Positions 1-12,205 of a DNA stretch of 64,000 nt are shown here, in pieces (the first letter of the stretch is position 1; each line of letters opens with the position of its first letter). Location: the NCBI GenBank assembly GCA_016785225.1, contig JAFBJZ010000847.1, positions 434,001 through 498,000 of the forward strand, given 5' to 3'. Under the pieces are notes generated by a model that saw nothing but the letters and a program-made list of their open reading frames with translations, was not told where the DNA came from and made no database searches. The DNA is from Psettodes erumei (taxonomy: Eukaryota > Chordata > Actinopteri > Pleuronectiformes > Psettodidae). The translations under genes were made by a program, and so were the position numbers.

Positions 1-2242
1 TTACATGATGTCATTGTTAACAGTGATTTAACAAGTACAAGCAAGATGCAGTGGGACGGTCAATCAATCTAAGATGAGAGTCAGCACCTCCAAGTCTGAA
101 GGTGGATTGACCCCACTGGGTTGAGAAAAAATTGCTAAACCAAGTGAAGGCATTAAACTACATCTGAGTATTTTCCACAATTCAGAGTAAGATGGGGTTT
201 GAGACTTACTGGCAGATCAGTGTAACATTAGCAGTAATATGGCATTATTTACAAGATACCTCAGTGAGTTCCCTCCACAGGATGAGGGCTGGCCCTTTGC
301 ATATTGTTGACATCTGGAAATAACTCAGGAGAATCACTGCTTCTCATTATATAAAACAGCTTGTTGAAGTGGTTGACTGGAGGGTACGGCCACAGGGAAG
401 ATACCCTGGGGTAAACCCAGGACATCACAGAATATGCTTGAGGGATTATTCTTCATAGCTGGCCTGGGAGGAAGTGGCTAGGAAGAAATTTGTCTCGGCA
501 ACATTGTTTTGCCTGCTAACACCATAACTCAGACCTGGATAAGCAGGAGAAAACGGATGAAGATTAAAAAAAACTAAAGAACAGTATCATAAGAATTTTG
601 GAGGTAATAATAATAGCTGAGGTCACTGACATTATGGATTCTTGGATGAGTTGATCATCACTGGTTGTGTTGAACAGATCATCTGGTTCTCACCATGTGA
701 AACACAAATATCTCAGTGATCCTCCATCAGACAGTTTCAAAAAGCCTGATCCATGGACAGGAAACACCCCAGCTCTGTAGCCATTGTGTATTGTTAATGG
801 CTGCTCATGAGTTACTGTTTTGTCTCTGCAAACATAATGCTGTGTGTGTGCACACACACACAAGGGAGAGAAGTTTACAATACCATTTACAGTAAAACAT
901 TTAGTTTGAAGAATGATATCATGCACCAACACCAAATGTTCCTCCTACTGCACTCATTTAGCAGATGCTGTTTCCTGCCATGTATGAGGAGAGAGCAGAA
1001 TGACTCAAATCATGAAGTCCGTAACTTGAGTTGCAGAAAAAGAAAAAGAGTAAAGATGCAATAGCAGGGAGACCAAACTAGTCACACATGGGGAATGTGT
1101 TTGGAGGGTTAAATATGTCACACAGATTATTGTAATCTGAACATAGCCAAATTATCTGGACTCATACATGTATGGTACATGTATGATGTTGCAACAATAA
1201 AATTATAAATTACTTTTGAGGTAATCATAATTTAGCAGTTTTATGTCTTCATGTTTATTAATCCAAAAGTTGATACTCTTATTGCACATATTTTCATGTT
1301 CACACAGGAGGTTTAAAGTGTCCTCTTAGAGCAAAAACGCTTTTACTACTTTACTACTTTTAGTATTTTCTCTTTTGCTCAGATGTGATTGTGTTTTCTG
1401 TGTTATTTTAAACTTCATGTATGCAACACTATAGACTAATAGACTGATTTATTTCAGCATGATGATTAAACCTACAGTATGTGTGATTTAGCTGACCCTT
1501 GTTGCCCTCTCAGTGAACTCATCTAATCTTTCAGTAAATGCCTTTTCTCGGCTCCAATATGGTGCACAGCTCTACTGTAAAGCAAACAGGGGCATGTGTT
1601 GCATATGCATGTGTGACAGAGCGAGAAAGAGAGAGGGTATCATGCAGGGTCACCACTTTTTTATGCAGTTATTGCTTGAGCACGAAAAATGAAGATGAGA
1701 TATCATTATATGTGTTCAACGAGCAGTTGGCTCAGAGTCGTAAGATACTTGGTCGGCAGAGGGATCGGGAGATAAAACGCTTTGGCGAAGAATGGGGGAC
1801 ATGAATCTGTAGAAGTGTAATATGCAGCTTTCAGGGAGAAAAATGACTCATAAAATAATTTGACTACTTTCAATTCAGGGCCACATGGAAGCTTTTAAGT
1901 GAGGCAACAATGAGATTATGTTACCCTTATTAAATACTGTGGGATGGTAGCACCATTACGGCATAGAAGCTAATCACTGACCCCAGATGGCATTCAGGGG
2001 ATCCAATTTCCCCCTGGTAAAGTTATATTTACTCAGCACTAAAGACAGTTCACTTCTAGAAGTCAAAATTTTCTCCTTATGAATTTTTCTCCTTTTAATT
2101 GGTGCAGTGGTTATCTCTACTGATGGGGAAAAATGGATGCACGAGTGCAGGGAGTCCATTTAAAATACAAGAAAGAAGGAGGATGAATTACTGGGCTTAT
2201 AGACCCACTTTTAATTATCTCTCATCTTACAGTCTCTGCATC

Positions 2243-2261
2243 TTTTTTTTTTTTTTTTTTT
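2243..2261. repeat. T19 homopolymer
   Basis: Nineteen consecutive T. Confidence 0.95.
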
Positions 2262-2579
2262 ACATCTCTTCTTGTCTCTTCTCTCACTCTCAGTGTTTTG
2301 ACTGTTAATTGGCTTGGTCTGTCACCCAAAAATACTTCTCCCCTTAGTGTGAGAGGCATATAAATATCCATCTTCTTTTAGCTGTTCTCTTTTTTCCTGG
2401 CCCCTTGTTTGTCTGACATGTGAACTAACAAAATTACTGATAGATTCACAACTGAAGAAATGTGGTTTTCTTTTGAAAAAGTGGTAGCCTACAAATGAAA
2501 TCAGTCTTGTCAAACTAGTAGACTTACCAATTTCCAACTTTAATTCATATTCTACTCTTCATACCTTCCATTTCTTTTG

Positions 2580-2593
2580 CTCTCTCTCTCTCG

Positions 2594-2625
<32 letters not shown>
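2580..2625. repeat. (CT)n microsatellite, interrupted once
   Basis: CT dinucleotides with one gctg interruption near 2592-2596, followed by T6. Confidence 0.95.
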
Positions 2626-2630
<5 letters not shown>

Positions 2631-3078
2631 CTCTCTAGTTTATTCCTTCATTTTCTTTTTCCTCTCTGCACTTCAAACAAAAAAAAAGTATGCAGCCTTA
2701 TTAAATCATTTTGGTGCCTTGTGCACCTTGCTCACAGTGGCACTGCTGGACAAGGTCCGAATACTAATAGACTAGTATGGAGTATACCCATACAGACAGG
2801 TATATTTTTATATTTTTTGCAAGGTGCAGAGCTCAGGTGAGGAGAGCAGATTTCATGTGTGGAAATGGAGCCCGAATGCCAATGCAGCTGTGCCTGCATC
2901 GACAAAAGCACTAATTACCTCCTCATTAGCCTGTGATGAGGCGTGTGTGATCTTCTAAAATATTCCATTTCAAACCCTTATGACTCTTTAATGTCACCTT
3001 CCCCCCTTGCCACTCTGTCTCTGACACTAATAGAACAATGTCTTACATACCTAGATGTCCCATATGTGTCTAACCACC

Positions 3079-3340
3079 TTAAAGGAAAAGTTACAGATTT
3101 TGGGAAATGTGCATAATCACTTGCTGAGAGTTGGATGATAAGATGGATACCACCCTTATGCCCATATGTCAAATGTGCAGCTACATCGCAAAGTTGGTTA
3201 GCTTAGCTTAGGACAAACAGCAGAAACAAGGAGAATCATAAAACCTGGCTCTACGAGAAGGTAACAAAAAGTGCTTACCAGTGCCTCTAAATCTCAAGTT
3301 ACCATGTTATATCTTCTTTGTCATTTTTGTTTCTCATTTG
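3079..3340 (+). repeat. Dispersed teleost repeat (gggaaat...ggttagcttagctta family)
   Basis: Carries, in order, tgggaaatgtgcataatc, a ctgagagttggatgataaga segment, ggttagcttagcttagga, aacctggctct and ccagtgcctctaaa. I recognise this order from a very common percomorph interspersed repeat. The copy is old and diverged. I cannot assign it to a transposon class. A second copy in the opposite orientation lies at about 53575-53795. Confidence 0.7.
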
Positions 3341-5872
3341 TGATAAAAGTAAGTCAATATAGAGGAAAGGATATTACCCTCATCCACATCTGCATGACTG
3401 AAGGTCAGAGTGGCAAAAAACACATCTGTAATTTTTCAATCTCGGCGTCCCCATGTAGCAGAACACACTAGAGCTAAATCAAGATAATTCAGGAGCTTGT
3501 TGGAAGGAGCTTGTCTGTATCAGTGACAGGCGGGCTGGTGGCTGTAGTAGCATGTGTAGAAGCTCTTTAATGGTTATATTTAGCTCCTCATCTCCCAGAC
3601 GACTCTCTGAGCATACAGTCACCTGGCACAGCAGTCTATTCTGGTAAGAACTGTAGAAACTGGGAACACTTAATGCAATTCCAGCGCAGACAAAACTGTA
3701 GCCTCAACAATAATCTTGTCTTTGGACAAAACAAATATTACTCTGCATTTCTTGCCCCTGTGTGTATATTTGATAGTCTTCTTTGTGCAACGGCTGTCAG
3801 TTTTATTTTACCCTACCCTCACCAGTAGCATAAGAATACAGATTTCCCTTATTTTTCCCTTGTGCAGTTCCTGTGTGTTTTCTCCTCACCTGCATTGTCT
3901 CTTTACCATCTTTTTTTCTTTCCCTGAGCTCGGTTCCCTCAGTGATCTAACTGGCAGAATCAGAGTTGGAAAGCAGTTTTTTTTGTGACAGTGTGTGATC
4001 TTCTTTCTGATCCGTCTGTGTTTGAAGCTGCATTACATCAGACTCTCCATCCTGCCTCCAAAGCTCCTCTGTCATTGTTATATCTGTGTGAGAGGAGGAA
4101 TAGGGTTGAGCTGGGCCATTGATTTTCTCTTACATCCTGTATAAACACGAGAAACACATATACACACAAGAATTTTAACACACATATACTCACAGGATTG
4201 CACATGGGCAAAACGCATGCATGAATGCATGGCTGCTGCAAACTTGTATACTTACAGGTATGTGTGCAGTGCTCAAGATGACATCAATATATTCTGCTGC
4301 TGCTAAAGCACTGGGGCTTTTTCCTCTGCATTATAGATGAAGAAGCTGTGAACAGCTTGTTTGCTTTCTAAATTAAGTTTTTCTCTCCTCTCTTTCTTTC
4401 TCTCTCTCTGAGAGTTGTTGCACAGTGGCTCTTTACACCTCAAGATGTGCCAAAGCCTGTCCATGCCAGGGTACATTTGTGTTTTTTCTGCATGTTTATA
4501 CATGTGTCCATGAGTGTACGGAGGCTCTCTGCTGGTATTTGGTGTGAGAAAGTCTCATCTTTAATGCATGCCACCCAGTGTATATGGAAGCAACACCCTC
4601 AAAGCCAGAGGCTTTCCTGCTGATTAGCAGACAGCAGACAGCTACTAAGCACACACTTACACAAAACTCCTATACAAGACTATACTGTGCAAACCTGCAC
4701 CATCATTGTGAGGCACTAAACTGTTATTGAGGTCAGTTATCACACTGAAGACACAGGGAGCAGTATGTGTGGGGGACGCCTTCACACTGAGCTGTATAAT
4801 AGGTCTTTGTGGGCGTCATCCCCAGAAATCTTAACTCTAGGGTTCAAAATACCTTCAGACAACTGGGGAATGTCAGCAACATTATGTCCTTACCCACCTT
4901 CCACTATTCCCATTGTCTTCTGTCTCACTCTCTCTATCTCCATATAGAGGGGGTGGGGTGTGGAGCTTCTTACTTCTTGTCAGAAACAATGATCAGTGTC
5001 AACATTGTACATTTCCTTTTATGTTCCTCATGTTCCTCATTTGGTATCCTGAATGTGGTATCCTGCATTAACAAGATCAGAAATGAACAAAAACAAACTG
5101 CAGATCCGTTTCAGTGACATTCATTCACAATAGATCAAATGTTGTATGCATCATTCTGCTGTGCAATGTCTGTTACTTTGAGTAATACATTTTCTGCAGG
5201 AGAGTTTTTTACCCCTGCAATCCTATAGTTAAACAAACACATGCTGAGTAATGAGATGATCTGGAGGTCTCGTGGATTGGTTGAATAATAGTATATTAAA
5301 TTAGCTGTGTCTTATCTGATTCCTTATATAGACTGTGGCATCAACTGCATATAACAACCCATAATTCAGACAGATATAGACCCTTTTGTTATACTAAAAT
5401 AGAGATTTGTGTGAGTAGAATGGTGTTGTGTTTCCATCTATTAGCCCCTCTGTCTCCATTGTATTTCTCTGACTGAGGTCCGGCCAGGTTGGATCAGAGG
5501 TGCTAGGCTCTTTGTGTAACCTTTAGCCAGGTTGGACACAGCTGTTCTTTCCATTCTTCTCTCCTTTAATTTCTGTGCTCTGACTTTGACAGAGCTGGGC
5601 TGGAGGCCATTGATTCACAGAGAGACAAACAGAAAGACAGAGTGAAGACAGCAGAGCTTGTGCAGTTGTGCTTACACACACATACACATTATCTTCTTCA
5701 GGACGTGCTGATCTGCTGCACCACATGCATGCACTACATGTACAAACAAAAACAAACGAAAGCATGTCTGCTCAGCTTGATGGAGGTGATCTTCCTGTGA
5801 TTGCCTCTAGGCACATCTCTATCTTGTGCTGAGGTTGATCTCTGACCTTGACTGCTCACATGCTCACCTCAT

Positions 5873-5874
<2 letters not shown>

Positions 5875-5943
<69 letters not shown>
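5875..5943. repeat. (AC)34 microsatellite
   Basis: About 69 bases of uninterrupted AC, the longest perfect dinucleotide run in the window. It should be highly polymorphic. Confidence 0.97.
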
Positions 5944-5945
<2 letters not shown>

Positions 5946-6331
5946 GGCATAACATGGTCTATGGACTCCAGGGAACATTATTATGATGTGTGATGTCTCT
6001 ATCTTGGAGGACCCTCTCCTGCCCTGGACATCATCTGGCCTGACTACCCTGAATGTCAAGGAGAAATGACTTATCATTCTCCCATCCATCTCACAGTCTC
6101 CCTCTCTCACCCTCATTTCTTTGTTCATGCTGTCTGTCACTGTGGCCCCTGGGAGGTGGGGAGGCGGGGGCAGCTAGCCAGAGGTCAGACCACCCTCCCT
6201 TCCTACTCTGTTTCTTTCCAACTTTCTGTCCTCGCTGTCCAGTGGGACAGAGAGGTGCAGTGACTGACATTTATCTTCATGGGCATGGGATATGCTTTCA
6301 GTCTGGGAAATGGCATAAAGCCATTTATTTA

Positions 6332-6333
<2 letters not shown>

Positions 6334-6378
<45 letters not shown>

Positions 6379-6385
6379 GTGTGTA
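6334..6385. repeat. (TG)n microsatellite
   Basis: TG repeats with two TA interruptions near the 3' end. Lies about 390 bases from the (AC)34 tract in complementary orientation. Confidence 0.96.
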
Positions 6386-6526
6386 TAAATGAAAATTTAC
6401 CCTTTGGCACTGAAAAGAATATTTTTGGAGCTTGTTCACTAGTGGTGAAAGCCACAGTTTTATGCAAAATTTTATAATTTTTAATTTTAACACATTGAAC
6501 TGTATGAGATCATTTTGTCATACATA

Positions 6527-6546
6527 CACACACACACACACACACA
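6527..6546. repeat. (CA)10 microsatellite
   Basis: Short pure CA run after tacata. Confidence 0.93.
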
Positions 6547-8039
6547 TATCTCAAAGGCACGTGAATTTTGGATGGAGTGATTACTCTCTTGTTATTCCAG
6601 GAAAAAGAAAGCTAATTCTTTATTGTTTGGAACAAATATACTGTGGAGCCTGAAACTCAAATTGATCACAGGATGCAGCCAAACGCTTTCACGCATTTTA
6701 GTTGTTAAATGATGGAGCGAGAGACATCTTATGACCAAACAAATATCCTGTGGGTAAAGTTTTGAGGTAAGCAAAAAGCTGTTATGATTTGTCTATTTAG
6801 CTTAAAACACAAGAACTGAAGTTCATTCTTGACCTTGGAGGAAATTTACCACAATGCCTTCGGTTACTCGCAGTGCTGCTCTCAGACCAGCAGATGGTAA
6901 AGCTGCCCAACTACTGTTCTGCAGAAATCACATGTAACTGCTGCAACACGCATGCATACACATCACAATATCTGGCATTTTTCTCTGGGGTTGTATTGTG
7001 GGCTGATTGAGATTCTGCACCCAGCTCTGCACTCATTGCTTTTATCAGTGGACTTTTATCCCCTCCACCCCCCACCCCCCCTCCACCTCCATCCTCCCCG
7101 CGCAACCCAGCAGTCAGATATCACTGCCCGCCCCTGAGCCCTGCAAGCTGCCGTGGTGGCCAGCTGCTTGCTCTGGTTCCCCTCCACACCATGCCACCTC
7201 CACCAGTATCATCAAATGAGCCATTCAATGTTGAGGGTGAATTGTATAGGACACACGCCACAGTTTCTTTTCATGTGCATTCTTGTCCTTGTGTGCAGGC
7301 AGGCATGAACATTCATGTGAGTTAAAAGGGAGGATGACAGTGATTGTTCCGGCATTGTTTACAATAGAGATAGAGTGAGGACGCATTTATCAGTGAGCGG
7401 TTCTGCAGGTAGCTCATGTCTGAGGGGCATTTAATTAGATCTGGCCAATTTTCTCTAACCCCCCCCCACGATCGCTTATCTTCCACACACAATATATTCA
7501 GCTGTTGTTTTTTAGGGAATGACCGGTCAGGAGTGTAGAGGGAGTACAGCATGTGCACGTACACACACACATTCACATGCCTCTCATGTGTAAATATGGC
7601 GGCTGAACACAGGTGTGCGAATTAAAGGCTGCTGGCTGGTTAAAGAGACTGATATGTAAAACAGGTCACGTCAACAAGGACGCATGGGTGTTAGTGCGTG
7701 TGTGTATTTAAATATCTGCTGACATAGGCTCTGTGCCCTCTAGCAGTTCTCTTTGCTTACCCAACTCTTATTAAAGCAGTAAATATGGCTGGGACATAAA
7801 TTTGACGTCATGATTTAATTCCACTCTCTCTCTTTCTCTCTGAGTCTCTATATGCTCCCTCTCTCTCTCGTTTGTGTGTGCGTGATTGTGTGTGTGTGTG
7901 CTGACGCTCATTAATATGGCATTAATGTTGCCTTCTAATTACAAGAAGCCATGGATTGCTGGTGGGCAAAGTTTCATGCGTTCTATTTCAGGGTGCTCCT
8001 TGCTCTTTTGAAATATGCCCACCTTTTCATTCCTCATCA

Positions 8040-8460
8040 ATCTCATTTAGAGGCGGTGATATATTGTGGCTTGTGTGAGTTTTTATGATGGTGCGTAATT
8101 GGAGTTTTATGTAGATGTTCTTGGGCTCTTAAAGAGCCAAACACGCTCCAGGTGTTACCGTGCCCCCTGCTCCCATCTTAAAGGTTTGGAAGACTGCAAC
8201 GCAATGTGATGCAGCAGGAGACGCGCTCAGATGGTAACACAGCCAGCCTACAGTAGAAACGCACTGCGTGAATCAAGTGCGCAGCCGTCGATTTGTTGGC
8301 TCCTTCGCAAAAGATGAGAGCAAGGCCCATAAAAAGATGGCAGATTTGTTGTAAAGATAATTAATTCGCTCTTTAATTTGGAGTTTGGCCCGTAACTGCT
8401 TCAAGTATAATCCACATCACGTGATCACCTTCCTCATGACACATTTACGGCTCTGAAGAA
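8040..8460. promoter_or_regulatory. Possible regulatory block, CpG-containing, with E-box palindrome
   Basis: Compared with its surroundings this block has more CpG (acgcgctc, aacgcactgcgtg, gtgcgcagccgtcg) and several homeodomain-type cores (taattaattcg, gcgtaatt). It also has the 10-base palindrome ATCACGTGAT at 8416-8425 (an E-box of the USF/MITF type) and an inverted repeat at 8124-8138. It could be an enhancer, a first-exon region or chance. No start exon matching IQCJ was seen in it. Confidence 0.25.
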
Positions 8461-9324
8461 AATCTTTAAATTTACGTAGTTATTTTGTTCATTTTTATTT
8501 CTGCGTCATTTGGTGCATTCCATGTGGGATTGTAAAAGAAGACTAAGTCAGTTAGGCATCTTCCAGTAAAACCCAAAGACAGGTTATAACTCAATTGTTA
8601 CGTTATATGTACTTCATACATAGATTTATGTACAAACTTTCAAAGAAATAGTGCATCAAATGGCTGAAGGAAGTGCATGCAAATATTATCTGCAATATGT
8701 AATAGAACATAGAATATGAAGGAAATAAACACTGAATAACAGTGATGAACCGTGCAAATTCTCTCTTTCATCTGACTACCCGGTGAGAAGTATTTACTCC
8801 AGCATTTACGAGCCCATTAAAATCATATCAAGCCATGGAATCGCCATGAACAACCTCTTTCTGTAAATTTACCAGGCATTGTCGTACTTTTTATTAGTGG
8901 TAATGGTGCAAGAAATGGGAGGAGATGGGCCTAGGAAGGGGGTGTAACATGAGTGGGTGGGAGAGGAGGGTCGGCTGGTTGGATGGGAGTTTCTGTTGAA
9001 ATTTGAAGGAGGGTTTAGAACAGGTTTTGATATTACACCTGGTGTAAAATCATAATTCCGGCACTGTGTAAAACATCAGGTTGCTCTTGTAATTGTGATG
9101 AATTTTATCATGTGGAACCTGAACCTCTCTGTGACATACAAACTTGCATGTCCAAAAGGAAAACACACAAGTGACACACAAGTGACACACACACAAAACT
9201 AGTTTCTTGGTGAATCACTGTGAGGGAGGTTTGTCCAAATTGTGAAGCAGCCATTTCAGGGGCAGTGTGAAAAGGAAATGGGACGAATTCACATAAAGGA
9301 AAGGAACACTCTGTTTCTCTCTTA

Positions 9325-9357
9325 CCCCCCCCCCACACACACACACACACACACACT
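9325..9357. repeat. C10 followed by (AC)n
   Basis: A run of ten C (9325-9334) directly continued by AC dinucleotides to 9357. Confidence 0.95.
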
Positions 9358-11099
9358 TCTGTCTGAGATGGAGGGAGGCAGTTAAAGAGAGCTATAGTGA
9401 GGGTGTGAGAGTATGAGAGGCTAAGAGTTGAAGACTTCAGATGGGAACATGGTTTTCATCGATACAATGAACAGATTGACTTCTCTGTGAATTGTTCTGT
9501 TGAATATGGTCCTATGCTATAGAAATGGGACTATCACAGACTGAAGGTTAGAATGACTTTCTGTAGAATTAACTTAAATCATGTTGGTTTGCCTTTGTAT
9601 TGAATGTCTCCTATTCAGTTACTTGTTTTAAATATTGCTCTGCCTTCTTATCCGTCTTCTTTTCTTCTTTTCCGCTTATGTGCCCCCCCCCTCCTCCTCT
9701 CTCATTACCTCTTCTCACCCTCATCCTGCGGTAACCTGGGAAACCGTTTCTGACTACTTTTCCTTCAGCAGTGAGAGAATGAGCCAAATTTAGTTAACTC
9801 TCTCTTCCTTTGGGGTTGATGTAAAAATAAAACAGCAGAGAATGATGTCAGCATTTTTCATGCACAAAGTCTAGGTCTAGTCTAAAGTTATATATTACAC
9901 TGTACAAGATGCAGATACATTGTTTTGAAAAGTAACATCATGCTATCTGCAATAGAAAGCTGGAAATATCAGTGCCAATCATGTGATTGGCCTTTTCTAT
10001 CGTTGCACATATTGCTGAGATGTGACATTAGCCTGGGAGTTTTTTTTCAGCAACTGGTGATACAGATGTTGATTACAGATGTATTTCTTGGTAGTATAGT
10101 GCATCATATATGCATCTGATACATCACAACTTTGAAATCCCAGGTGACTTTTGTGCAGGGTCATCGGCCAGCCTGGATGCTTCAGATAACACAGCCTCCA
10201 ACTTAAAAAGTTATGTCCACACTTTGCAGTGCTCCTCACGAAGTCGTACACAGTACTAAAGAAATAAGAGAAAATGAGTAATTACATTAAAAAAAACAAA
10301 CACAGTTGCATTTAAAGAGCAGTGAGACAAGGAGTTGCAGCTCAAAGACCTATAGGAAGTAAACTGCCATCAGACACCTGCACAAAATTAAACCCACAAG
10401 AAGTGCAGGCTGAGTTATCCTGTGTTTACTCTCCCTTTTTTATTTCAGTTTGTATATAATCTCATACATGACCAATCATCCACTGCCATTTAATGCACAA
10501 CATGAATAGTACACTAGACATCTTTATCACCATATATCTTGGATTGTTACTGAACTTTCCTAAACAAGTAGTTGCACTGCTTGCATGCCGTTGTGGTTGT
10601 GGGTGCGTGTACCTGACGGGGCCCCCGTGTGTGCTAGCCGAGCCTTGTCACCCACTCCCACAGTGAGGTGAAACACTTTTCACTCCTCGCTGCCTTTATT
10701 TTTTTATGCTCCTCAGGCTGCATGAGCATCCAGGTGGGACAGCAGCCATTGAATACCAAAAACCCCAGATCTGGGTTTGTGTCTGTGTGCCACGCATGCT
10801 TTTATGCGTGTCTGTTTTGAGGCATATGTGTGTATGTAGCATGTGTGTCGTGCATGATTTTCTACCAACAGTGCATCCAAAAGCGGAGACATCGCTGCAG
10901 GCAAGTTTTCCCTGTCCAGGCTTCCTGTCACAATGCTTGTCCCCCATCCTGCTGCTGCTTTTACAGGAATAGGAGTTCCAACATCACCTTTTCTTGAGAA
11001 GGGCAGAGTCATTGGACAAAAAAGGAGAGAGCAATATCTATGATTGAATATATTTTTTCTTAATTGAGGTGAGACCAGCTATAACATTAGCTTCTCACC

Positions 11100-11350
11100 T
11101 ATATTTGCTGGGTCGGAGTCTGTGCTGGCTGTCCTATTGCCCATTGCACTAATACAGCCACCACGGCATTAACTCCAGCATCAAGCTGCATGACTAATAG
11201 GCTAATGTTACACTGATAACAATCCTGATTGTGTTGGTAATTGTATGAGGCAATTTCCATCCATATTAGCCCATCTTTCCTGAGCTGATAAGACGCAGGG
11301 AAACCTCCCCATTAACAGCTAGAGCTCATCATTAGATCAACAAATATTGG
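11100..11350. promoter_or_regulatory. Possible conserved non-coding element
   Basis: A repeat-free block dense in TAAT/ATTA cores and the mixed-composition words typical of vertebrate developmental enhancers (ctaataggctaatg, ttggtaattgtatgagg, ccattaacagctagagctca). No coding frame. Recognised by texture only. Confidence 0.2.
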
Positions 11351-11884
11351 GTCTCATGGTTGTCGTTCCCAGTGGAAGTCAGAAATATCTTAAATACAGA
11401 TCTGATGTGTCTGTATACAATGTCTAAATCTCAGTTTTTGGAAAACCAAAAAATATTTTACAAAATGCAATCTCACAGCCAACCACTAGTGGTATGGAGG
11501 AGGATATAAGGATAAAAATAAAACTAACAATGCTGTTTGGCCATTTTTTGTGTTGTGTATTCTATCCGACCGTGTGTTCGCTGCCCTGAAATGGCTCATT
11601 GGCTGCTTTATGACATTACAAAAGGCATGAGAGGTGTTTGCACTTGCATTACTTATATTGCGGGGACAGAATACCATTCACACAGTCACATTATGGGCAC
11701 TCACCTTCCATTTGGAGGGAAAAAAAACTGACCCCATACCATTAAACAGCTGTCTTCTGCAACTGAAAACAAAGTCAATGAGAAAGGTTAGACTGAACCA
11801 AAACACTAAAAGTTTGTGCCATTGAAATTAAACTACTCGATGAAATATTAAATGCTCTGTAGAGAGAAGCAGAAGGAGCTTGGT

Positions 11885-12010
11885 AATAATTTCCTCTGCC
11901 AAAGAGGTTGTGTCTTCACCTGTGTTTGTTTATTTGTCAGCAGCGTTGCACAAAAATACTGAGCCATTTGCACTAAATTCAGTGGAGGGAGAAAGATCCA
12001 GTTAAAATGG
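11885..12010 (-). repeat. Inverted copy of the ccttggtggaggtaat-type tail
   Basis: Begins aataatttcctctgccaaag and continues gaggttgtgtcttcacctgt, gtttgtttatttgtcagcag and an aaaaatactgagcc stretch. This is the same tail family as at 26820-27002, read from its end on the opposite strand. Confidence 0.5.
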
Positions 12011-12164
12011 GATACACCTAACATTGCAAAATAAACACACACCTTCCCTCACGACGTGGAAACATATGTTGGACACCTGAATGGAAAATATCGAAAATAA
12101 ATTTTAAAATCAAACTGTGCTCTGACAGAATAAATGTATTTATGATCTTGTCTGAGTCTCGCTT

Positions 12165-12205
12165 TCTCTCTCTCTCTCTCTCTCAAACACACACACACAC
12201 ACACA
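12165..12205. repeat. Compound (CT)10-(AC)n microsatellite
   Basis: CT run 12165-12184, then aa, then AC to about 12205. Confidence 0.95.

Larger units (their letters stand above)
1..8000. other. Non-coding: upstream flank or first intron, 5' part
   Basis: No exon recognised. The stretch holds T19 (2243-2261), a CT tract (2580-2625), a dispersed repeat (about 3079-3340), the longest pure CA tract of the window (5875-5943), a TG tract (6334-6385) and a short CA tract (6527-6546). Around 2885-2945 there is a compact block with TAATTA-type cores (cactaattacctcctcatt) that resembles conserved non-coding DNA. The remainder is ordinary AT-leaning unique sequence. Open frames here are 60-111 codons and follow the repeats. 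Confidence 0.6.
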
